NCBI GenBank assembly: GCA_037903355.1
Contig: JBAJFE010000019.1
Span: forward strand, 62,001 to 126,000
Direction: 5' to 3'
DNA length: 64,000 bases
Origin: Trichuris trichiura
Lineage: Eukaryota; Nematoda; Enoplea; Trichinellida; Trichuridae
Shown here piece after piece: positions 12,801 through 25,878 of this stretch. The notes under the pieces are model-generated. The model was not told the origin of the DNA, did no database searches, and saw only the letters and a program-made list of their open reading frames with translations. Position numbers and translations under genes: made by a program. The first letter of the stretch is position 1, and the number at the start of each line of letters is the position of its first letter.

Positions 12801-14909
12801 CGGTCACCGTGGCAACATCTTCGAGAAGAACATCCTCAAATGCGCTACTTTCATCCTCAAACTGGTCGCCAACTTCAGGCAGAATAAGGGGACTTTCAAT
12901 TTTTTCTTTCTCTGCCACAGGAAGTACAAAAGCAATTCTTAAAAAATGGCAATAAATAATACGGTAAAAACAACAACGCGCAAAGACAGACGGCTTTGAT
13001 GTCGTAGTGAGCCCAACAGAGACTGCCGAAAGCAGATTAGATTGGCTGGACATTTTGTCTGAATCATCACCAAAATCAGTAGCATGAAATTCGGCGCATG
13101 CCGCCGCAGGTTCTTCCGTCCGTGCAATGTCAATCGACTGGCCAGGTTTTTGAATTCCCGACAAGCTATCTTCGAAGTCGGAACCCAGCATGTCAACTAG
13201 AAAGACAGTTGCCGAGGCGACATGGAATACTCAACAAAGTAAAAATAAGTCTAAAATTCTACTTGTTACACCGCCAAACCCAACGTCGCTTAAATGAAGT
13301 TCTCTTGATACTGGTGTTCCTTTATTGTCGCTGTTATGCTCGCATTGCTCACTTGCAATGTTTGATTCGGACAGTCGACAGAATTTTGCGCTTGGAGGTT
13401 TCTGTGGGCTAGTTAAATTAAAGGAGCAAGAAGCGGTTCTTTTGGAATGCTGTAAGTATGCCTTTGATACTTGATTATTCTCCGCGGAACTACAAGCAAT
13501 AATGAACAACTGAAGTACAGTATTATAAAACCAACCTGAGCATCCTATTTGGCGCGAAAGTACCGTATACGGAAGAGTTAGCGCGCTGATCATTGAAAGA
13601 ATCGCCTAAAACGTTATCACGGTCGTCTTCATTTTTTTCGTATAGGTCATCAATTTCTTCCAACAACTGCTTGTACACTGTGTCATTTTCTAGGTTGCAG
13701 TCCTAAATTAGAGCTCACGGTGAACGCAATTCTTGAAGCTGGCGATATTTCGAACAATTTTTTTCGGTTTGGCTTTCTGAAAAGCTTTGGCAAGTGGATT
13801 TGGTCCCAAACGCCGCTTTCCGCCATTGACTTTGCTTTTGTCCGACTTTCTTCCTACAATCGTTCAGCTCAACGTCGAAAGAGATACGTTAACTTTTCTT
13901 CTTGCATATTTAATTTTTTTAAGTTCTCGACAAATGCTTAAGCGCCGCTGGGAAAATTGTAGGCATGACAAAATTAATCCTTCGAAACAGGACAATGAAA
14001 GAAGCACTTGACTTGCTTGCCTCATCAAGTCTTACCTGCATGAATTTGCGCCTCATCTTCTGACGAGCACTCTTCTGAATTTTCGCTGTCGGCGTATACT
14101 GTACGAAAAAAAGGTTACAAGTATTATATTGCTTCAAGCGGTGAATGAAAAACAATATAGCCTGAAAATCACTACAAGCGGAAATGACATTGAAGAAGGA
14201 AATGAAAGTAGCGTTTTCCGCAATATTGGCCCCAGACATTTCAATCGTCAAAGTCAGAAAGCATAAATTTTTGTGTGAAGAAGGCTGTTCAAAAAAACAA
14301 GAGGTTAAAAGCTATTTCAATTTCTACGTTATAAATTAGAATAAGGGCTAATATTAAAAGTTAATAAATTATTAACAAATACAATGCGCAACGCAATTTA
14401 TATTTTTATTAGAAAAAATCTGTATAGTTAAGAATAAAGCTTAGAAATAGAACGCGTAGAAAATGGGTTACATCAGAATGTTGCTCGATACGTCCGGAAC
14501 CTATTTGGTACATTACTTGGCGAATCGCCGTAGTGGATACAGACGACGACGATTGACAAATACGCCTTCCGCAGAAGAGCAATAACAACTTTTCGACGAG
14601 AAGCAGAAAGCTAATTCTACTTACCTCCGTCCACAATGAAATCATCGTACTTCTCAGCCTTTTTCCATTCTTTGTACTCGTTTTCGTCCATGAGTTCGTA
14701 ATCCGATTCGTATTCATCTGGCTGAAAACGGCGAAAACGTGTAACAGCAGTTTCATCGCATGGCGTTTTTCAATGCGGTAATAAACGGGAGCACTTACAT
14801 TGTAGCGGTTTTTCGTACCCCGTTTCTTTGCCTCCATAAGCTTCTCCAGAGCCGCCTTTCGGCTATCTCTCTGTTTTTCACTTCTCCTAGGCTGTTCATC
14901 TTCAGACAT
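6895..14909 (-). CDS. POLA1: DNA polymerase alpha catalytic subunit, complete 37-exon gene
   Basis: This is the catalytic subunit of the primase-polymerase complex, which extends RNA primers in the nucleus. I joined 37 exons in frame into 4,377 nt (1,458 residues; human POLA1 has 1,462). First exons: 14909-14799, 14721-14625, 14098-14036, 13853-13756, 13702-13536, 13489-13272. Last exons: 7372-7253, 7187-7083, 7023-6895. The N-terminus has the [14 protein letters not shown] helix and an acidic region. Family B motifs are intact: DFNSLYPS (residues 867-874, exon 9643-9531), KITANSVYG (951-959, exon 9277-9155), YGDTDS (1001-1006, exon 9106-8981), then KKKKYAAL and [12 protein letters not shown]. 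Two C-terminal zinc modules follow: C1279/C1284 with C1308/C1313, and C1346/C1351 with C1370/C1373. The exonuclease-like region is known to be inactive in this family. Most introns are 44-65 nt; the longest are 608 nt (11044-11651), 526 nt and 269 nt. The 526-nt intron between exons 2 and 3 could hide another exon, and the exon 4 donor (ATT|GTTCGA) is weak. Confidence 0.95.
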
Positions 14910-16702
14910 AGCAAATAAACAAGCTTGTCAAAGCCTGTCGAATCTCTAATGTTGAAAATTCAGCAAACAGTAGGGCAGACAGCGGTTCTACAAAAGGCGA
15001 TAAGCAGGTTATCAAAAACGTTGTGAAACATTAGACGGAAGAATATTTTCGAAATGGCAGTTTGTACCACAGCTCAGCACATTCAACGGTTGGGTATTTG
15101 TTTCTATGCTTGTCTTGATCCGTACAATCAACGTAGAAGGAAGTAGACGCCTTAGCAATCGGTTAGCGTGCGTGAAGGATGGTCTCCAATGAAACAGAGA
15201 GCTGCTGAGTTTTTTCTGAAGAATTCTAGCTTAAATCCAATTCTTGAACACGTTAGATTAGTTGAGTTTCTAAAAAAGCTTGCAGGCAGGTTTTATTGGA
15301 ATTAAAATATCTGCTAACTGAAGGCAGCTCTACGTTCTCGAAATCACAGCTTCGAAACCTTCATTGATACTCTTTAGGCTTAGCCGTTCTATACGATGAG
15401 ATGTTTTGCCTTAACCGCAGCAACAAGCGGTGTTTCATTCTGCTGCAGTATCTATACAAGCTCTACTTAACAGATTTAAGCTTCTGCGGTAAGCATTCCC
15501 TGGCTTTAGCAGGAACATAGCGCTTGTCGGAACGTCTTTTGTTTAGGGAGCTTCAATTTACCAAATAGGAACCTGCCGTCAAGGTCCGATTTACTGTAGA
15601 AAATATTGGAATTATAAAAAGCTTTAAATCAAGTGCATAATCGTTAGAAGAGTTTCCAGAGGATCTCCCTGGGAAAAAGGTTTTACAAGAAGAAAAACTG
15701 TTTTTTGTTTTTAAAAACTTAGTTTTCTTAGTACCTGCGGATCCGATTACTGTAAGCGCAGAAACTTGTCTTTAGTTGCCAAGCTGTGCAAACTGAAATT
15801 CCTTACTTTCTAGTTTCAATGTACGAGTGAATGCTTTTTAAAATTTTTTCCTTTAATCCTGAATGTACACTGCGAAGCGTCATCCACTTTTTCAACATGA
15901 AATGTGTTCTAGGCTAAATGGCGCACCTTATAAATCGCTATTGCTTTCGCAGCTCTAAAGCTCTCGTTGGTTTGTACACCTTTTCGAATCGATCATTTCT
16001 TGCGTCAATATAAGAACTTTAATAGCTTCTTTTCTTGTTTGCGTTGATACGCGGCTGTTCATGTCTTCCTATTCTTTAAAACAGAGACAGAGCTTTCATT
16101 CTTATTGTTACTTTGTTTTAGTTGGAATTGTGAGCAAAATCAAATACTTGTCAAAGGCGTGGTAGCAAAACGAGCTGGAGCTGCTGAACAATTCATTTTT
16201 TCCGGAACATGCTTTTCGCTCCTTAGCAAAACTTCCTTTATGAAGGAGGAAGCCCCAATACAATCTTGGCTCACTCGATTAGTTTCCTGGCTACACTGAG
16301 TCATTGGTTATTCGTTGTCAAAGATGCTTTGTTGGAACATAGTCTGGCAATGCATACGAAGCGCACTTCCGTAAGCTATGGTCTTTATTTAGATGTAATT
16401 GGGAATTACCCAAAAGAACTTGATTAACTAATTATCCGCACTTCCAAGTCACTCACGTCTCTTAAGAGTGCTGCAACTAGTGGTAAGGCTAAAGCGCTTG
16501 AATGCTGAAACAGCTTTTCACGGTTTCTCTACGCATCGCCTTTTCACCATTAATGGATAAGTTTTCGTTGAAAACAACAACATAGCTTTGTAAAATGGAA
16601 AATACGTCTCGCGCTTTTCCGTGAGTAGCGGTTTTTGAATTCGGACAGCTCGTATCAAGACTGAGAGCAGTGGCCATGCATGAATGGACGATATTGTCTG
16701 CA
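14910..16702. other. Intergenic between the pol alpha start and the KTI12 end
   Basis: No supportable gene. A short plus-strand frame from ATG 15054 and another near 15175-15305 look faintly coding but cannot be spliced together in frame. The region upstream of 14909 should hold the polymerase alpha promoter; I see no diagnostic element. Confidence 0.35.
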
Positions 16703-17524
16703 TTATTTAAAACTGTGGTTAACAAACTCAACGAAAAGTCCCATCAGATCGCTTGCGTGTTCAACAGGATTCAACCTGACGTAATTTACAAATTGCCTTC
16801 GCACTGAAGTCAAAGACTGCGCAGTAACATGCTCGGGCAGTACAACGGAATATGATGAATCACCAACAGGAACACGGTCTCCAGGATGTACGCCATCATT
16901 TACAGCATTCAGCATAGTTTCCATTACCATTTTAGTGATGCGATCCAACTCGGGAAAGAAAGATGCTTCTGTAGGCGGAACGGATTGCGTCGACTTATTC
17001 GATTTTAGCGGTTTACCAAGAGCAATTCTGTTGCAAAGTTCGGGAAGGCTATTGGCGTCGTCTGCGTCATACAAGAAGTGCAGGTCCCATTTGCTTCGTT
17101 CTTTAGGCTCTTCATAGCGCTCTATGGCACCTCGAAGAGCTGCTTCATCAAAGATAAAACCACCGTTGATTGAATGCCTGTTTCGCTCGAAAATGGTGTC
17201 CGTATTTGCCGCGCAACGGACTATCAAAAATCCGACTTTGCACTCTTTGGCCAAGCAACAAAGTTCGTAACGAAAGCTTTGCAAATAGTTCGTCGAGTCG
17301 ACTATAACGATACGATTTGGCTGGATTAGTCGTTGAACTGAAGACTTCAAAGCTGCTCGACTCATTCGCTCCGCAACGGAATCTTTCATAATAGAATTAG
17401 AGTCGGAATCAAGAACTAAGAGCACCTCGTGTACACAACCGTATTTTGGAAGCTCTTCTTTGAGCCGATGCGCTAGAGCCGTCTTACCGCTTAGCGGATA
17501 TCCGCTTAGAACCACAAGAGACAT
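16703..17524 (-). CDS. KTI12: KTI12 homologue, P-loop chromatin/tRNA-modification factor
   Basis: This is a single-exon frame of 273 residues. I place the start at 17524, giving MSLVVLSGYPLSGKT, because the P-loop (GYPLSGKT, residues 8-15) sits at the extreme N-terminus in KTI12; the open frame runs 23 codons further upstream without support. Later family blocks are visible: IVIVDSTNYLQSFRYELCC (the Walker B-like D-S-x-NY-x-K/Q-x-FRYELxC region), IFERNR, and RYEEPKERSKWD. The C-terminal half contains the conserved SFFPELDRITK-type segment and RRQFVNYVRLNP. In yeast Kti12 binds Elongator and is needed for wobble-uridine modification of tRNA. The protein is shorter than human KTI12 (354), mainly in the linker. 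Absence of introns contrasts with its heavily split neighbour. Confidence 0.9.
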   Translation of the reverse strand: MSLVVLSGYPLSGKTALAHRLKEELPKYGCVHEVLLVLDSDSNSIMKDSVAERMSRAALKSSVQRLIQPNRIVIVDSTNYLQSFRYELCCLAKECKVGFLIVRCAANTDTIFERNRHSINGGFIFDEAALRGAIERYEEPKERSKWDLHFLYDADDANSLPELCNRIALGKPLKSNKSTQSVPPTEASFFPELDRITKMVMETMLNAVNDGVHPGDRVPVGDSSYSVVLPEHVTAQSLTSVRRQFVNYVRLNPVEHASDLMGLFVEFVNHSFK

Positions 17525-20500
17525 TGCGTATTGATGATCTTCGCTTCTTTGAAAATTCAGTCGTATGCAGCCGAAAAGTTTGACCAGTAGCACGGAAAGT
17601 ACGAGACTGAAATTAGACCATTTGGAAAAAAATATTTTTGAACAATCTCTAATCGAAAATAACGTGTATACAGTGAACGAATATGCAAGTAATACTCGAA
17701 CTCAATGTTAATCGAACGACGTAAGTCATTTTTCAAAGTGACAACCGCGTTGCACTTCCTTACATTGAACTCTCATTGCACACTGTACAAACTTAGTTAT
17801 TTTAGGCCTGGCGTTAACGACAAACATAATAAGGTTGCTATCTTTATCAGTATATCATCACTTTGGAATATTGTTCTTCTTATCGGAAGTGCGGTGGACA
17901 TAGCGTTGTTTGAAAATGGACATGCTAAGCTAGCAAAAAAATATATATATACGCACGGTTGCTCTTGGCCTCGAAGCCTTGGCACACGACTTCCTTACGA
18001 ACGTCTGTTCCAGGAGTGGAAGCAGTAACTCGTATTACCTAACTGTGTAGTTTATTATGTTTTAAGGTTTGTCGCCCGGAAAAGTTCGGCACAGGAGCTG
18101 AGCGCGAGAGATCCCGAATATGCATAATGACACCATGTGCAAAGAGTGAGTACGGACTGAATTACAGGTTTTTTTTGAGTTTACTATATCATTTTAAGAT
18201 GAAGGAAGCTCAGGTTAACGATTCAGAGTATTAATAACTGATTCCGGTCCTCGTAAACTGAAGAAGTTACAAATGTTAATATATGCAAGAGTGGCAGATA
18301 ATGCCTGCAACCTGTCAATTGAAAGCATAAATCCGTGTTTTGTTTCTAATTTTTTGTAAGTCAGTCTAGCTAGCTGCAACGAATAAGCACTGGTAATTAC
18401 TGACACGTGAAATGATTATTGGGAAACTTGATTATCTTTTAGCACTGTAGATATTCGATTTTTTGAAAGTACGGTGGCGCGCATGCGCTACATACTCAGA
18501 CTTTACCTGCTTATCATCTCGTAGAGTCCTATGTAAATTTGTACGCCTGTCTGGTTTGTTCATGCTACGTTAAGTAGCAATTTTGAACACACCGCTGAAA
18601 GCGTAGGCTAAGCGCAAAACGGTCTAATAGTCAAATTCCTTAAGTTAAAAAGTGAAAAAGATATTCACTGGAGTTTGCCGAATTCCAAGGGAGCTTTGCT
18701 AATAAGAAATAATTCAAAAATTTTCGGTACAACTTTTTCCCAAGTGAAGATGTTATGGAGGCGATTCCTTTTCGTAGAACGGAGCTTTTACTAGAGACGA
18801 TAACTTTTCATTAAGCGGGTCCGAAGTGTCATTTCGATAGTTTAATCGATAGCACGCAAGCTCTGCTACGTTCTATGCATTGATGAATTCTCCAACCTGT
18901 TATTCATGAAATTCAGCTTGCTATGATTTGAATGTGCAATTAGCGTATTCTTTGACGCCTTCTTTGGATACGAAAGTTATTTTCCAATTCTTTTCCACGT
19001 TCGGGTGTTATATCTTTAGCTTCTCCCTGCTCGCGCAACATGCGTGCATTCAAAATTCTTCCCAAAACGTGCGCATTGCACACCGTTAGAAATGACCTCT
19101 TATTTAAAGCTCCAAGGTAATATGACAAGCGATAATTGTCCCAACTTTGCGCTATAGAAATATTTTGCGACTTCGGTTTCTATTTTGCATCTTTGAATTA
19201 GCTGTTTTTCATTAGCGTTTTCCCATTGCTCATTTTCGACTAGCGCTCAGCCTCTCCTTTCTCATGCATTAATTGGCGTATGTTTTTTTAGTGAACCAAC
19301 TCCAGAATTAATATTAATAATTTTAGCGCGTTAAATTAATTTAAGAATTTCAACACCTTTGCAGCCGCATGTTCAATGCTGTGGCGATTGATTGAAATTG
19401 TGCAATGCTTTTATCGTCTGCCGCGCTAAAAGTATGGTAGTAATTTTGAGTTTAGTTTTTTTTCATTTTCAATCCTTGTCTGTATTTTTTTCGCTTGGAG
19501 GCGTAATGTTTGAATAGCGCGCAGTCCGCGTTGCCATGGAAGCAGGTGAAAAGCTTTCATTTGAAGAATTGTTGCTCCTTTAAAGTATGGGACAATTCTG
19601 CTCTGGCTGTCTCGCGGGAAGTGACTAACATGCCCCGAAAGAAAACGCGCATATGCCGCGCTCCGGTCTGTTCAATGCAAAGCTGACACAGAAATCGAGA
19701 CCCTTTCTTCTTCAGCATATTGAGTTCCATTGGGCTTATTTTGTTCCAAGATTTCAGCCCAAGGGAGAGTCACTAAGCGACATACTCATAATACCTCTAA
19801 TGGAACTCTTTTCTACACTTTCTTCAAGCCAATATTTTATCTACAAAGGGCGCAGTTTTTCTTATAATGCTTATTGTGTGAAACTATTAAAGAAAAAGCA
19901 CACAGGCGGACAATTGGTTCGCCATGCTTAGGAGCATATTGTTCCACCGCTTAGTACGTGATCCGCTGAATAGTTGTCATTTGTAACATATAGTCAGCGA
20001 GAGCACGTGCCCGGAGGGAATAAATTATGCATTTCTAATGCGAATAGGAAGTTCGTTTATCATCAATTGAGGTAGCAAAAAGTTTTTCTTGCGTCAAGCA
20101 TGATTGTTTTTAAGTTGATTCTTTTTCATCGTATTTACGAGAATGTAAAACCTCTGTCTAAAGAGAGCTAAGACTGCTGAGCTCCAACTTAACTGCTTTA
20201 AATGGAACTCATTCACACTCGTTCTTTCGCTTATCTAATCTTAAACGAAAGCCAGAGAGATCATAGCTTATCTTAATTCAAATCTTAGTCGGTGCTGCGT
20301 TTTGGCTGTGCACTGTGAGCAGTGATAACAATTTGAAAAACAGAAAAAAATTTCCTTAGGCGGAGTCACGTTGAGTGTCAGCGATGAACGCTAAAGTTTT
20401 CCGTGACTTTACGTTAGCTCAGTTGTCAGCTTTATTGCAAACCTCTGAGCGTGTCTGTAACCCTATATATAATACACACTCCAACTGCATATTGTGGCAG

Positions 20501-21691
20501 CATAACAAATGTGCAATGGGGCAAGAGTCGACGCCTGCTCTGATAAGTTGTCAGCCAGGCACATCGGTGAGTAAGACGACTGCTGATCCTTTTTGCAACA
20601 AGTTTCAAGGACACAAGCTTGCTGGGAAGCCAACTTACCGTTCCACCAAGTATGAACTAGCATTTCAAACACATACTGTCATGGTATCGCTATGGCGAAG
20701 TCGCTTCAGTTGGCGTTTAGTCATCTCGAGTATACATTCGACTGTTGGCTTCTTAATTTTGTTTCTCTCTTACTTGGCTTACGGGGTGATTGAAATTGTT
20801 TTCACGTTCATGTCCCTCCTCAGGCTACCACAAAGTTGCCTCTAATGCGAAGGTTTGTCTTCTGCTTTCAATGGGGAACCTTTCGGGATTTCTCCGACAG
20901 GATGAAATGTCATCTTCACAATCCGTCTGACCAACATAGCGTACCTCGAATTTTCCTCTCTTTTGCTTCTACGTATCTAAACATCAGTCCGCGTCTGTTT
21001 ATGCAAGCATATACGGCTCATTTCAACCATAATATGTGAGCTGCATGACTTTAGAGCTCTCTGACAAAATTCCTCTTGTCAGCTGAGCGCAACAGACTAA
21101 GCTGGTTCCCATTATCCTTCAGATTCTGGGCGGACTTTTGGATTAAGTTCTTTCCTGATGTCTTGGCCATTTTGTCGCTTGAAATATCTACACGATCAGC
21201 TTATCTCTTTCAGCGGTGTGTTGCGAAAGGATAAATGAGAACATTGATAAATCGCTTGCTCTCGATGATGCGATGCCTGGCGAGATCTGCCGGTCATCGA
21301 ACACCTAAGTGTTGACCAAGTCTGGTCGGTTAGCCGACATCGCGAAAAGAGGCTGAAACTATCATCAAAGTCAGCAAGCCGTATGCTTTGCCTGACATTA
21401 CGTAGAGCCCATAAAGAAGTTGGTGAATAGGACAAGCGTCCCAAGTGCGGTCGGTCGACCACTGGCTGAAACACTTGGCTGCGGGAGCAAGCGGACGTTA
21501 CGCCACCACGGTCGCTGCTGGCTGCGCACCACTTGAACATTGATCTTCTTCGACACCAAGTGGCAGTGCGGATAAAGAAGGTGCATGCAATGCATGTACG
21601 CGGTTGTCAGAAATAAATACAAGGTTGGATCATCCGGAAAAGCTCCGCTGCGCATGTGACAGCCAACCTACGGAAACACTTACGAATCCAT
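17525..21691. other. Intergenic between KTI12 and the GPCR, no supported gene
   Basis: Over 4 kb without a recognisable gene. A 156-codon open frame at 20375-20845 is the longest but has no motif, no homologue I recognise and no splice partners. The 5' untranslated exon(s) and promoter of the plus-strand GPCR are expected toward the right end. Confidence 0.4.
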
Positions 21692-24600
21692 ATGACAGAG
21701 ACTGTCAACACCAGCAGCCAATGCTACTACGAAAAGCATCAGTGGTTGGACGAGAAGTTCTATCTTATTTCCGTGTGTGGAACTTTCATAGCTCTTTTGG
21801 GAATTATGGCAAATGTAGCTACCGCTTTGGTACTCAAGCGTCCAAACATGCGATCTCCAAGCAACATATACCTGAAAGCTTTAGCCATGTGCGACTGCTT
21901 TTTGCTGATTACGGCCGTGCTGCTCTATTCGGTCGAATATGTGTACGAGTACTTTGAAAGTGTCCAGTTGTACAAAGCTTGGTACAGCTACGTTAAGTAT
22001 TGCTATCCGCTAAGCAACGCTGCTCAGACGGGTTCCATCTACATTACCATGTCAGTCACCCTGGAGAGGTATCTGGCCGTCGTACACCCAAAGCGCCTTC
22101 ACCTTAGCTGCAAGGTGAGCACAACAAGACCGGTCATAGCGGGCGTAGTCGTATTTGCGGTGCTGTTCAATTTTTCAAAAGTGTTTGAAATCAAAGTGGT
22201 CGAATATCCTCAGTGCAAAGGCTTCGGATCGCTGTCGCTTGAGGCCACTCCGCTCCTCTCCAATGACGTCTACCGGTTGGTCTATACGTTATGGCTTTCC
22301 CAGCTAGTCCAGGTGCTCATTCCATTTTTAACATTGCTAATCTTCAATACAGCAATAGCAATTTCCATGAGGCGTCACATGATCAGACAGAAACGTTTCC
22401 ATCCTGCGGAAGCCCGTCTACACGAAATGAGGGAACAATCGCGCGATGCCACCATTATTCTGATTGTGGTTGTTTCCATGTTTCTGATTTGCAACTTGTG
22501 GGGTCTTGTAATGACGCTTATGGAAGCCTTCTACGGTGTACCGGCTTTAGTGATGAGTTGGCCAAAATTTTACGCCTTTTCTCGTGAGGCGGTTAACTTC
22601 CTTGGTAAGTTGGTCATTGTCATGCCCTTTCCTCTATTTTTTCCCTTAATTGCGGACGTTACAAGCTGACATGCTACTCGCGTTTGAGCATCGAATGTCT
22701 CTCCCGGGTTTTCCGCTTGTTCGCGTTATTGAAGCGCATTCTTCTTCTCTGAACATTCCGGTGCGGTATTAGGGCCTCTGCCGAAAAAGGCGGTTTCCCC
22801 ATGGGTTCTTTCGAAAGCGCGACGAAGATTGGCGCGGCCATTTGATCAGCGCAAAAACAAGCAATAAATCAGTTTTCCGGCGAGGGATGTGTACTTTGAT
22901 TCAACGACCAGCAGATCTCTAGGTCAGATAGAACTTTTAGAATAGCGCAGCGGTACTACGTGTGTAAGTTGGTGCGGTTGCCTTCAGCTAATTTGCATAC
23001 TTATGACTTTTATGACTAAGTTGAGCAACGAAGGCGTTTCAAGTCGTGCCTACAAGCCAACATATGGTCCGTCGATTGGCTAGCAGCCGCTATTCCGAGA
23101 AATGATTTAAGTAATAGGCGTAAAGTGACGCAACGTACTGACTCATGAGCGAGGGAGAGACTTAATGGGAATAAATTTGCCCTAAATCATTTTTTGCTAC
23201 GAATTTTGTTATCTCAACATTTGACGGAGTATCGCCGCTGTTGCGGATGCAAAATGTTTTCCAGCATTTGTATATTTATGTTGCTTTTTGTTAATAGCTG
23301 AAAATTATTACCTTTCGCTTTATCGCTGTTGGGAATCTTTTGCTTTCGTGCGTTTACCGTCTCAACTTGTTGGGGAAATGTTTTGCCGATTTTCCAATCG
23401 AAAATTCCAATCTTTATCGTCGTGGTTGGGAAAAGTAGCGAACCGACAGGAAAGGAGGAAATATGGTGGAGCTGATTTTGGAGCACCCAATTTGTTCCCG
23501 CAATCGATAGCGCGCGAGTTAAGAATTTTCCAAGCAAGGCAAAGCGACGCTATAATTGAGCATCCGGCAATTGCTAATTGGTTATAACGTTGAAATGGGC
23601 TGCCGACCGGTTCACGTTTGATCACTGAAATTCGTTGAAGTGATCCTATTCCCGAAAGACAGGCCGGAACTAATCCGTCTCTTTTCGATTTACACGCTTT
23701 CGACTTTGGGCTTTTGGCTGTCAGTTTTTTTGAATTTTCAAAAATCAAGGCAACCTTCCTGCTTTAATACCGCCCATTAACTTTCCTTTCAACCCTGACT
23801 GTTAAACAGAAATTAGGGGTTACAACTCATCACAAATGGAAAGGCATTTCGACGCTCTGATTGACCGGTTTGGCAACATAAGTATCTGATCGGTTTGAAA
23901 TAGTTCCAGGCTATTCACTTGAGCGCACCAAGACGGGATTAGGCGCGCTTGCAAGTGGCAAGTCGCCGTTAAAATTTTTTTGACATCTTTCCCTTAAAAA
24001 GCGTATGCCTATGGGCCTAGGCTCTGCCATGATTAGCTTTCAAGTCAAGGTTTCAAATTTGGGCTTATCAATGACAAGGGAAGGTTCGCTCATTGCATGA
24101 CACCTTTGTTTCACGCCACTAATGCATGTAAACTTAACAGGCGTTTGTGGTAGGTGGCACAGAAGTGCTTAAAGGAACTGCCGCGCTAAGTATAATCTTT
24201 AAACTTTTTCTAAGCTGCTTCCTCACGGCGGTTAAAATAACGGAAGTAAAGAAGTCATACGCAGCTATTTCCGCTTTGCGCGGTCAGTATAACGCCATTG
24301 TTTTCTTTTACCTGACATTCCATAATGGTTCGTAATGATTAGCTTTTCTGCGTTGCACGTTTCAGGGAAGGCTTGAAGGATAACGCTTCCGGAGAAGCAA
24401 GTGGCTGCAAGAGTAGATATTTCATCCGGACGGGCTCGCGTTTTTTTAAAACAAATAATGCCTGGGATTAAAGCGATTTTTCTTGTGATGAATAAAGTCA
24501 ATTTCCTGTTGTCATTTTGCAGTTTATATGGGCAGGGCAATAATTTAAATATTCTGACAAACGCACCGACAGTGTTTTGAAGATTCAGGAAGAAACTATT

Positions 24601-25878
24601 CGCTGTCGCCTGCTAGAAGTGCTCGTCCACAACGAACATTTAATTTATTCATTAACATCAGGCGAACATTCTCCTCTGGCGTTATTTTCAAAAAAACTGA
24701 TACTTCCGCGGAGTAGCTTTGACTGACATTTGCTGAGGGAAGAAAAAGTCACATTGAGATTTTTTCTCTCCTATATGTGGGCATCACTGGGAGTCATATT
24801 CTGGCGAAACACCAACTGCGCAAGCTGATCTGATCTTGAAAAAAAGCTTCGAAAACAATAACGTCGTAAGAAGCAAGTAAAATCGTACATTGTGATGACA
24901 TGCAATAGCTGAGCTTTTTAGTTTCACAATATTTCACGTGCTTATAGAGGTTCCCAAAGAAAGGATGCTGCTTAGCCCCAATTGTATCCTTTAAGCATAG
25001 GCTTGAAGCTTCGAAAGTAAAAACTGCTAGAAGGCGACGTGAAGCCGGAAGATCACCCATAGTGCCTTTAATAAATTTAAACATGCGCTTGTCTTTAAGC
25101 TATGCGAAATTTCTCGTATTAAGTGTGTTTAATATATTCCGTGCTGAAATGCTCGATCAATCAAGACTCTTGAACAGTTGGCTCGATGGAAAACATTTGT
25201 TGCCATTGTGCGCCCACTTAATAATGGCCGCGTATAACTTATTGCGGACAAAATTGTACACGCTCCCTTTGGCCATGAATCAGCCAGTTTGTACGCTAAC
25301 GTACGAAAGCTAAGCGCGTAGGGGAACTAATGATTAGGCGATTGTCACCGGACGCTCCTTAATCAATTAGATTCCTTATATGCAAATTCCAGCCAACGCG
25401 TAAGGTGATATTTTGCTATTGGTAACTTATTATGAACAGAGCGTTTTTTTGGAATGCTGAATTTTAAAATGGCAAACTTGTTTCAGCAATCGTGCATTCC
25501 TCAGTCAATTTTATTATTTACTATTCGTTTGGAAAAGACTTTCGCGCCGAACTAGGAACGATGGTGACGACAAATCGAATTTACGAATTGGCTCGCCTGG
25601 CTTTCGACCATTTTGCTTTGGCGGTGAGGTTGTCTTACGGTTCGCCGCGAATAAGACGAAATCCAATCGAAGCGACGGCTGGTATGCATACGGCAGGCAA
25701 AGCAAGTTGCATTGAGAGCAACTCGACCCGTCCAGGCTCCATTGCAACTGGTAATAATGATGGGTTGGTTAATGTTTACAGAGAAAATTTACAACTTCGA
25801 ACTCTGCGCGTAGCCGGTAGCCGATTGCCGGACGAAAATCGCTGTTTGATGCGAATTAACGACATGACAAATTGTTAA
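21692..25878 (+). CDS. Rhodopsin-class peptide GPCR, FMRFamide-receptor-like
   Basis: Two exons (21692-22604; 25487-25878) join in phase 1 across a 2,882-nt intron with GTAAGT donor and TTTCAG acceptor, giving 434 residues. I start at the ATG at 21692 (MTETVNTSSQ), which puts an N-glycosylation site in the ectodomain. Seven helices follow: TM1 about 24-47 (N41 of GIMANV), TM2 59-81 (ALAMCD), TM3 with ERYLAVVHPKR (DRY variant ERY at 125-127), TM4 148-168, TM5 198-226, TM6 254-280, and TM7 split by the intron and ending VNFIIYY (variant NPxxY). C104 and C175 can form the TM3-ECL2 disulfide. TM1 and TM2 wording and the VNFIIYYSFGKDFR segment fit nematode FMRFamide-peptide receptor-like proteins. 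The C-terminal tail of about 115 residues is basic and Ser/Thr-rich. Ligand is unknown. It probably signals at the plasma membrane of neurons or muscle (inference). Confidence 0.9.

Noticed and set aside
15054..15305. Plus-strand frames divergent from polymerase alpha
   Set aside because: The ATG frame stops after about 26 codons, and the next open stretch cannot be joined with a plausible in-phase intron.
20375..20845. 156-codon plus-strand open frame with one hydrophobic segment
   Set aside because: No family motif, no splice partners, and mixed composition. It is long for chance but nothing supports translation.
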